From: Seohaeicola_A nanhaiensis | Lineage (GTDB): Bacteria > Pseudomonadota > Alphaproteobacteria > Rhodobacterales > Rhodobacteraceae | Assembly: GCF_042654245.1 (NCBI RefSeq) | Contig: NZ_JBHSGI010000002.1 | Location: forward strand, 558,001-622,000 | DNA length: 64,000 nucleotides | Direction of reading: 5' to 3' | Shown: positions 59,042 through 64,000 of the stretch, piece by piece | Position numbering within the stretch: the first letter of the stretch is position 1 | Layout of the letters: every line of letters starts with the position of its first letter | The notes under the pieces: model-generated | Database searches by the model: none | Told to the model about the DNA's origin: nothing | The model's input: only the letters and a program-made list of their open reading frames with translations | Position numbers and translations under genes: made by a program

Positions 59042-59822
59042 CGCAGGAGGAAGGCGTCCCTATTCCGCGCAGAGACCGCGCCAGTCGTCGAGAGCGGCGG
59101 CACGGTTCTGCTTGAAGATCGTGCGGGAAGAGAGGTTGCGTTCCTGGTTGAATAGATTGTGAACCGAGGCGTGGACGGCGGCGAACAACTGTAACGTTCG
59201 CATACGGCGGAAGCGGAGCATCGCTCGTTCGCGCCTTCGGAATGGTTGATGCGAATTCTCCGCACGATTGTTGGCCCAGCGTCCTGTCTCCTGTCGGTCC
59301 CGGATACCGAGATCGTCGAGGGCGGCCCAATAGGACCGCAGTCGGTCGGTCACGATTTCTTCGGCGCGGCCATGCCGCTTCAGCGATTTCTTCAAGAATT
59401 TCTGTGCCGCTTTCTTGTCCCGGGTCTTCGTCACGAAGCTCTCGAGCACCTCGCCCTCGTGATCGACCGCCCGCCAAAGGTAGTGCCGTTCGCCGTTGAT
59501 TTTCACAAAGACTTGGTCGAAGTGCCAGCGCCAGCGGCTCGACCGCATCCCCTCAACGCGCCGTTTCCGGATCCCCGAAGCAAACAGCGGGCCGAAGCGG
59601 TGCCACCAAAACCGCACCGTCTCGTGGCTGACCTCGACGCCGCGCTCGTGCAACAGAACCTCGACGTTCCGTAGCGATAGCGGAAAGCGGATGTACATCA
59701 TGACCGCCAGCCGGATGATCTCGGGCGACGTCTTGAAGGAGCGGAACGGTGAGCGCTGGGTCATGGCCAAAGGCTACCCAGCCCATCCCTCCGCCTCAAG
59801 TCAGGTTCCCTTGACAGCAGCC
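59011..59822 (-). mobile_element. IS6-family insertion sequence, about 0.8 kb
   Basis: One transposase gene with short flanks. The outer ends show related inverted sequences: GCAGACAAATGCGAACC reading in from the left (about 59013-59029) and GCTGTCAAGGGAACC reading in from the right (59818 back to 59804). The total of about 810 bp is normal for IS6. No 8-bp target duplication is seen across the two flanks, consistent with adjacent deletion or replicon fusion by IS6 transposition. Exact left boundary uncertain by a few bases. Confidence 0.75.
59060..59764 (-). CDS. tnp: IS6-family DDE transposase
   Basis: Transposase of 234 residues, intact. The N-terminal part SFKTSPEIIRLAVMMYIRFPLSLRNVEVLLHERGVEVSHETVRFWWHRFGP contains the helix-turn-helix typical of IS6/IS26. 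Catalytic residues: Asp in WHFDQVFVKING, Asp in EEIVTDRLRSYWAAL, and Glu in NNRAENSHQPFRRRERAM with the following basic K/R. The ATG at 59764 is preferred over a TTG two codons earlier. The element looks competent to move. Confidence 0.93.
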   Translation of the reverse strand: MTQRSPFRSFKTSPEIIRLAVMMYIRFPLSLRNVEVLLHERGVEVSHETVRFWWHRFGPLFASGIRKRRVEGMRSSRWRWHFDQVFVKINGERHYLWRAVDHEGEVLESFVTKTRDKKAAQKFLKKSLKRHGRAEEIVTDRLRSYWAALDDLGIRDRQETGRWANNRAENSHQPFRRRERAMLRFRRMRTLQLFAAVHASVHNLFNQERNLSSRTIFKQNRAAALDDWRGLCAE

Positions 59823-60426
59823 TCTGCCGGAATGCGCAGATTTTTTAACGCGAGATTCGCAATCTGGATAGAGAAAGCCGTTGAGCGGTCGATATTTGAA
59901 CTGACTGTCTTCCCTCCCGAAGAATGACGAGAGTTTTGGGTAAGCGGAGCGCAGCACAGTAACGCTTGATTGGATATCCAAGGTTCGCCGACGGGTCTGG
60001 GTGAAGTTCATTGGACGCCCTCGTACCCGTGCCCGTCGGTGGCAACAAGGGGACCGCCCGCTTGAACCGCACAGACAAGGCTGCCATTTGCTCGGTCCCC
60101 GGCCATCCCCAAGGTTCCCTCCGGTGTGCCCCGATCGAACGCGCGGAGTATGCGACACGGAAGCCGATACGCTCGAGCAGGCCTTCTCGTTGGAACGGTC
60201 GGAACGGCTATCGGCGGCCGATTGACCAGGCAGGGACAGGTCAGCCGCAGGATTCCGCGACCAGCAGGCAAAGTCATTTCTCCTGCGTCCTTGCGCCGAG
60301 CTCTGTCGTGGCCCGGATGAGCGAACAGCTCACCGACAAGCACCGCGACCGTGCCAATACCTCGCGGGTCGAAGCCACTCGGCTCTCTCCTCTGGACGTG
60401 ATGTCCGTTAACCACGAGGTTCGCCC
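59823..60426. other. Unassigned 604-bp region beside the IS
   Basis: Open frames exist on both strands (up to about 140 codons) but none has a recognised domain, and no frame stands out. The first 120 bases are AT-richer than the surroundings. It does not contain the missing front of the CobW-type gene. It may be remnant DNA left by IS-driven rearrangement. The end should hold the promoter of the next gene. Confidence 0.4.
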
Positions 60427-61389
60427 ATGCAGACTATCTTGATATCCATAACCGCGTTGGCGATTTCCGCACTGCCGATGCAGGCAGGCGAATGGTCCGT
60501 TCTGCTGGTCGGCCCGACGCAGGCAAGCGGTAGCGCAACGATCGCGTTCGCGACGGATGGCAGCGTTTCGGGGTCGACCGGATGCAACCGATTTCAGGGC
60601 CAGGCCGTCTTTGACGGCGCAGGCATCGTATTCGACAAGCCATTGGCGATGACCCGCATGGCATGCCCCGGCACCGAGGTGACACGGCAGGAAGACACCA
60701 TCGTCGCCCTGCTGCAGGACCGCGTCATTGTCAGTCTCAACCCCTTCACCGGGGAACTCGTGCTTTCGCGCGGAGACCTGTCGCTGGTCGCCGCGGCTCA
60801 GCCTGAATGGGATGATGGCGGCATGCGTCCGAATGCCGGGCTGGAACGGCCGGCGGGCGATCCGCCCTACCTCGGGGTTTTCGGTCTTGCCGATCCGCTC
60901 GATATACGAGCCAAACCCTCAAGTGATGCCCCTGCCCTTGCCGGGGTGCAATCGGGCACGGTACTGCGCAACCTCGGCTGTTCCGACCATGGCGGGGTGC
61001 GTTGGTGCAACGTCGCGCCGCTTTCGGGCGCGCCGGTGGGCTGGGCCCCGTCCGAATTCCTGGAACCCGCCGGCGCAGCGCTGCGAGCCGGTCAAGGCGC
61101 GTTTGATGCCACCAGCCAGATCCCCTGCGCCAAGGGCCAGGGCGCGCCGACCACCGGTTGTCCCTTCGGCGTGGTGCGCGGGCCGGGAGGATCGGCGGTT
61201 GTCGTGGTGCGAAAGCCGGACGGAGTGGAGCGGGTGCTCTACTTTGAAAACGGCGCCTTCAGTGGCGCGGACAGCAGCCAGGCGGGCGGCGGTTTCGCTT
61301 CCTCCTCCACGCGAGACGCCGACCTGTCGCTGATCCGGGTCGACGATGAACGCTACGAGATACCCGACTCCGTCCTGTTCGGCGGATGA
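60427..61389 (+). CDS. Exported META-domain (HslJ-like) plus SH3-domain protein
   Basis: Secreted or periplasmic protein of 320 residues. After a signal peptide (TILISITALAISALPMQAG), residues about 20-120 form a META/HslJ domain: GSATIAFATDGSVSGSTGCNRFQGQAVFDG and LAMTRMACPGTEVTRQEDTIVALLQ. Residues about 145-210 are a bacterial SH3-like domain (VFGLADPLDIRAKPSSDAPALAGVQSGTVLRNLGCSDHGGVRWCNVAPL...GWAPSEFLEP). A C-terminal Gly-rich part follows (FGVVRGPGGSAVVVVRKPDG). Probably an envelope stress or cell-wall-associated protein; exact role unknown. First of a run of similar small exported proteins. Confidence 0.8.
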   Translation: MQTILISITALAISALPMQAGEWSVLLVGPTQASGSATIAFATDGSVSGSTGCNRFQGQAVFDGAGIVFDKPLAMTRMACPGTEVTRQEDTIVALLQDRVIVSLNPFTGELVLSRGDLSLVAAAQPEWDDGGMRPNAGLERPAGDPPYLGVFGLADPLDIRAKPSSDAPALAGVQSGTVLRNLGCSDHGGVRWCNVAPLSGAPVGWAPSEFLEPAGAALRAGQGAFDATSQIPCAKGQGAPTTGCPFGVVRGPGGSAVVVVRKPDGVERVLYFENGAFSGADSSQAGGGFASSSTRDADLSLIRVDDERYEIPDSVLFGG

Positions 61390-61411
61390 TTTCAAAAAAG
61401 GAGTATGTTCA

Positions 61412-62023
61412 ATGAAATACGTCTTGCTCGCGGCACTGGTCATGGCCTCTCCCGCCGTGGCCGCGGAACAGGATGCCATCGACGGCTGCATCGACCAGCT
61501 CCGCACGGTTGGGGGGCCTGACGCAGCGAACGGCGGCGAGATCCTGAGCTCGGAGTATTCCGAAGCCGGAACGCTGGTCATGCTGAGAGATTCCGGCGGA
61601 ACCGTCTGGCGCTGCATCGGCTACAATGACGGCACCGTGGGAGAGCTGGCGGTGACCAACGCCGCGGACGACGGCGGCGGCGCGATGGCCCGTGCGAATT
61701 CGGAGCCGACGACGACAACTGACACGGTTCGTTTCGCTGCGGGCAGCAGTTCCACCGAAATCGATGGTGGACTGACGCCCGGAAGCTCCGTCCGTTACGT
61801 GCTTGGCGCCAGGAACGGCCAGTTCCTCGATGTTTCGGTGGCCCCGCAGGGCGACGGCATCACCTACCAGATCTTCAACCCGGACGGGTCCTTCCTGCTC
61901 GACCAGATCAGTTCAGATACGCCCTATCGCGGCCAGCTCTGGCAGAACGGCGATCACGTCGTCGAGGTGATCAACACCGGGTCGCAGGACACCGCCTATA
62001 CCGTCCGTTTCGCCATCGAATGA
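61412..62023 (+). CDS. Exported protein with lysozyme-inhibitor-like C-terminal domain
   Basis: Signal-peptide protein (KYVLLAALVMASPAVAAEQ) of 203 residues, with AAAAAGGAG just before the ATG. The first 75 residues after the signal (DGCIDQLRTVGG...WRCIGYNDG) hold two cysteines and have no recognised fold. The last 85 residues (TVRFAAGSSSTEIDGGLTPGSSVRYVLGARNGQFLDVSV then YQIFNPDGSFLLDQI and YRGQLWQNGDHVVEVINTG) resemble the beta-rich domain of PliG-type g-lysozyme inhibitors and are shared with the next gene. Likely periplasmic protection from host or rival lysozyme; inferred. Confidence 0.72.
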   Translation: MKYVLLAALVMASPAVAAEQDAIDGCIDQLRTVGGPDAANGGEILSSEYSEAGTLVMLRDSGGTVWRCIGYNDGTVGELAVTNAADDGGGAMARANSEPTTTTDTVRFAAGSSSTEIDGGLTPGSSVRYVLGARNGQFLDVSVAPQGDGITYQIFNPDGSFLLDQISSDTPYRGQLWQNGDHVVEVINTGSQDTAYTVRFAIE

Positions 62024-62069
62024 AACCATCTGGGTCGGGCTTTACATCCGGTCAGCCGCAGGATCCGCC

Positions 62070-62993
62070 ATGCCGAGACTTGCCTTCCTCTGCCATCTGC
62101 CACCTGCCGCGGCGTTCTGCGTACTGAGCGCAGCCGCGCTTCACGCCCAGGCCGCCCGATACATGCTCGACCAATGCGCTGCCGCTGCGCAGACACATTT
62201 CCAGGATCTCGAAGCACGCACCGAGATGCAGGACAACGGTCGGCGCACGGATGGAACCTATGCAATAAACGGACGCATCTTCCTCGAAACCCGCTTCGAG
62301 GATTTCGCCTGCAGCTGGGACGCTTCGGGCGTGCATATGACCGAGTTTTTCGCTCAAGGTGCGTATCAAACCCCTTTTGCGCCGGAGCACCGGGCGAAAG
62401 GCCCGGTTTCCGGCGGGCACGGCGGTCAGGTTCTGACCGTGACCGGAGTCGCCTCCAATGACGTGCTAAATGTCCGGTCTGGACCGTCAACGCATCATGG
62501 CATCGTGGGAGCATTGTCGAACGGAAGCGCCGTCCGCAATCTCGGGTGTTTCCGGAAAGTCAGCAGCACGTGGTGCCGTATCCAGATGATGGATGACATG
62601 CGCTCGCAAGGCTGGGTCAACGCACGATACCTTACTCCCGGCTCGGCCGTTCAACAGCCTTCGCGCCCGACCGAACCGCAGACGCGAACCGTCCGTGTCC
62701 GTTTTGCGGTGGGCACTACGGGCGCAGTATACTCGGGCAAGCTCGAACCCGGTGGGTCGCTGCGCTATGTCCTGGGCGCGCTGAACCGTCAGACTCTGGT
62801 CGTGCGCCTCAACGGATACGGCAGCGGACTGTCTTACCAAATCCTCAATCCAGACCGTAGCTTCCTCCTCGACCAGGTTCCGAGCGGGCAGGATTACCGC
62901 GGAGAACTCTGGCAATCCGGCGACCACGTGATCGAGGTCATTAACCGCGGCGGCTCGGCGGCCGAGTTTTCCCTCTCTCTCGAAGCTTATTGA
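62070..62993 (+). CDS. Exported SH3-domain protein with lysozyme-inhibitor-like C-terminal domain
   Basis: Protein of 307 residues with a signal peptide ending near ALHAQA. An N-terminal part (ARYMLDQCAAAAQTHFQDLEARTEM...FEDFACSWDASGVHM) with two cysteines is followed by an SH3 domain at about 120-190 (TGVASNDVLNVRSGPSTHHGIVGALSNGSAVRNLGCFRKVSSTWCRIQM...GWVNARYL). The last 85 residues repeat the domain of the previous protein (RVRFAVGTTGAVYSGKLEPGGSLRYVLGA, ILNPDRSFLLDQV, YRGELWQSGDHVIEVINRG). So this gene combines the SH3 of the first protein with the C-terminal domain of the second. Confidence 0.78.
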   Translation: MPRLAFLCHLPPAAAFCVLSAAALHAQAARYMLDQCAAAAQTHFQDLEARTEMQDNGRRTDGTYAINGRIFLETRFEDFACSWDASGVHMTEFFAQGAYQTPFAPEHRAKGPVSGGHGGQVLTVTGVASNDVLNVRSGPSTHHGIVGALSNGSAVRNLGCFRKVSSTWCRIQMMDDMRSQGWVNARYLTPGSAVQQPSRPTEPQTRTVRVRFAVGTTGAVYSGKLEPGGSLRYVLGALNRQTLVVRLNGYGSGLSYQILNPDRSFLLDQVPSGQDYRGELWQSGDHVIEVINRGGSAAEFSLSLEAY

Positions 62994-62995
62994 CG

Positions 62996-63268
62996 ATGAC
63001 CCTTTGTCGTGCCGTTTTCTGGATCTTCGCTTTGCTCTACTTTCTTGCGTTAGCCTTGTTTCTGGTCGGCACCTTCGGGCTGTTCGGGCAGGAAAAGGAC
63101 CCTCTCTCGGGCGTCTTCCTGATACCACTTGGCCTGCCTTGGAACCACCTGCTCGACTTTCTGCCTGACATTATTCTCGCCTGGGCCGTCGCAGCGGCTC
63201 CGATTGTCAACCTCATCCTGCTCCGCGTGATCTGCGCCATGCTCACGCGATCCGGCAGGGCTTCTTGA
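62996..63268 (+). CDS. Small membrane protein, two hydrophobic segments
   Basis: Ninety residues with helices at about 9-28 (WIFALLYFLALALFLVGTF) and 62-80 (DIILAWAVAAAPIVNLILL), separated by a soluble loop containing WNHLLDFLPD. Starts two bases after the previous stop; a TTG at 62990 overlaps it. No family recognised. Codon use is like its neighbours, and its place in the run of envelope proteins makes it probably real. Confidence 0.6.
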   Translation: MTLCRAVFWIFALLYFLALALFLVGTFGLFGQEKDPLSGVFLIPLGLPWNHLLDFLPDIILAWAVAAAPIVNLILLRVICAMLTRSGRAS

Positions 63269-63291
63269 TCGAAACTGGAAAGGAACCGGAA

Positions 63292-63591
63292 ATGACTTAT
63301 CGACTGCTCTTTGCCTGTGCCCTCGCCACGGCCACCCTGTCGGGCTGCCTGGAAGACTCTGAGCCTGCCGCCGGAATGCCCGCCGTGGGCAGCTCAACCG
63401 ATCTGACCGCCTTCCAGGGCGCGCGTGCGGGACAGGCGGAGATGGGCATCCAGGCACTGGGATATACCGCAATCCGCTCCAAGGGGCTGACCACTTGGTG
63501 GTTCAACCGCGAAACCGGCGCCTGCGCGCAGATCACCACTTCGGACGGGCGGTATTCCTCGGTTGTGATGTTGCCGGCACAGGATTGCTGA
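63292..63591 (+). CDS. Small lipoprotein
   Basis: Ninety-nine residues with a lipoprotein signal: YRLLFACALATATLSGC with lipobox LSGC, so Cys19 would be lipidated and the residue after it (Leu-Glu-Asp) leaves localisation open. The mature part GYTAIRSKGLTTWWFNRETGACAQITTSDGRYSSVVMLPAQDC carries two cysteines and resembles small domains found in other envelope lipoproteins. AAAGGAA precedes the ATG. No specific function assigned. Confidence 0.72.
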   Translation: MTYRLLFACALATATLSGCLEDSEPAAGMPAVGSSTDLTAFQGARAGQAEMGIQALGYTAIRSKGLTTWWFNRETGACAQITTSDGRYSSVVMLPAQDC

Positions 63592-63611
63592 TCCTCGGGA
63601 GGAATTAAACA

Positions 63612-63893
63612 ATGGAACAGACCGTAGGAACGGGCGTGGGCCTGCTGGTCGGCCTGCTCATTGTCATTGTGTTCGGCGCGCTGGTCGGCTGGTTGGCGGG
63701 TCTTGTCGTCAAAGGTTCTGGCTTGGGCCTCGCCGGGGACATAGTTGTCGGAATTGCGGGCGCTTTCCTAGCCGGTTTCGTGTTGCCTCGGCTTGGGATC
63801 GGTGTGGACAGCGCCGTAGGCTCTATCATCGCCGCCGTGATTGGAGCCGTGGTTATCCTCCTGATCGTACGACTGATCCGGCGCGGTGCTTGA
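63612..63893 (+). CDS. GlsB/YeaQ/YmgE family stress-response membrane protein
   Basis: Ninety-three residues, three hydrophobic glycine-rich helices. The pattern FGALVGWLAGLVVKGSGLGLAGDIVVGIAGAFLAGFVLPRLG and IIAAVIGAVVILLIVRLIRR is the transglycosylase-associated protein/YeaQ family, small inner-membrane proteins induced by general stress. GGGAGGA lies seven bases before the ATG. The last about 107 bases of the window after it hold nothing that I can support. Confidence 0.9.
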   Translation: MEQTVGTGVGLLVGLLIVIVFGALVGWLAGLVVKGSGLGLAGDIVVGIAGAFLAGFVLPRLGIGVDSAVGSIIAAVIGAVVILLIVRLIRRGA

Positions 63894-64000
63894 AACGAGA
63901 CAGCTTTTTGTAAAGAGTCGTCGGTTCTCCAATAACATCTGAGCAGAAGTTGCGTGAACCAAATCCTTAGGAAGTCCAGAAGGTCGACGATCCACTGTCC

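Noticed and set aside
59000..59830. 8-bp direct repeats flanking the IS
   Set aside because: The flanking octamers do not match at either choice of left boundary.
60008..60415. Open frames of about 135-145 codons on both strands near 60.0-60.4 kb
   Set aside because: No recognisable domain, mutually overlapping, and beside an IS; neither is supported as a gene.
1..64000. tRNA, rRNA, CRISPR arrays, riboswitches and phage genes
   Set aside because: None recognised on reading both strands; no regular direct-repeat array and no cloverleaf-like segments were noticed.

Overview
The window looks like a chromosomal segment of a roseobacter-type marine alphaproteobacterium (Rhodobacteraceae). This rests on high GC, NTG starts with GGAG-like ribosome sites, a Bzt/Aap-type amino-acid permease set, two TRAP transporters, a LuxI-type autoinducer synthase and many CoA-ligase/CoA-transferase operons. 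No rRNA, tRNA, CRISPR array or phage genes were seen. About 90 percent is coding. It reads as a nutrient-scavenging region holding five different importers, each next to its own catabolic enzymes and regulator.

Layout. 0-2.3 kb: the 3' end of a sensor histidine kinase, a LuxI-family acyl-homoserine-lactone synthase, and a convergent Ntn-hydrolase (C45/choloylglycine-like) whose stop codon overlaps that of luxI. 2.5-3.3 kb: a class D beta-lactamase. 3.5-8.0 kb: a three-subunit molybdenum hydroxylase (PaoABC type) with a divergent TetR regulator. 8.3-13.6 kb: an AapJ-Q-M amino-acid importer without its ATPase, a GntR regulator and a PLP carbon-carbon lyase/decarboxylase. 13.7-16.1 kb: an MFS exporter divergent from a LysR regulator. 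16.3-21.4 kb: TRAP transporter, HMG-CoA-lyase-like enzyme and class III CoA-transferase. 21.4-29.9 kb: TetR, two SDR dehydrogenases, acyl-CoA ligase, thiolase and a second TRAP transporter. 30.0-33.4 kb: an amidohydrolase plus flavin amino-acid 2-monooxygenase pair resembling DavA/DavB, and a LysR. 33.5-37.5 kb: amidase, degenerate amidohydrolase-2 protein and AMP-forming ligase. 37.7-43.0 kb: polyamine-type ABC importer plus a PuuB-like amine oxidase.

43.0-57.8 kb: a long minus-strand block. An AmiC-like amide sensor, a flotillin and an amide/branched-chain-type ABC importer are followed by two acyl-CoA ligases and a TPR plus LPLAT-like acyltransferase. The last component of the importer is a single 802-residue polypeptide joining an ABC ATPase to an amidase. 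Together these suggest amide uptake, hydrolysis and activation of the acid; the ATPase-amidase fusion is the most unusual object in the window.

57.8-60.4 kb is a scar: a purU fragment, a CobW-type GTPase that has lost its N-terminus to an IS6-family element, and about 600 bp with no recognisable gene. 60.4-64 kb holds a run of small exported proteins (META, SH3 and lysozyme-inhibitor-like C-terminal domains), a lipoprotein and a GlsB/YeaQ-type membrane protein.

All function calls are by reading motifs and domain order; no database search was possible.
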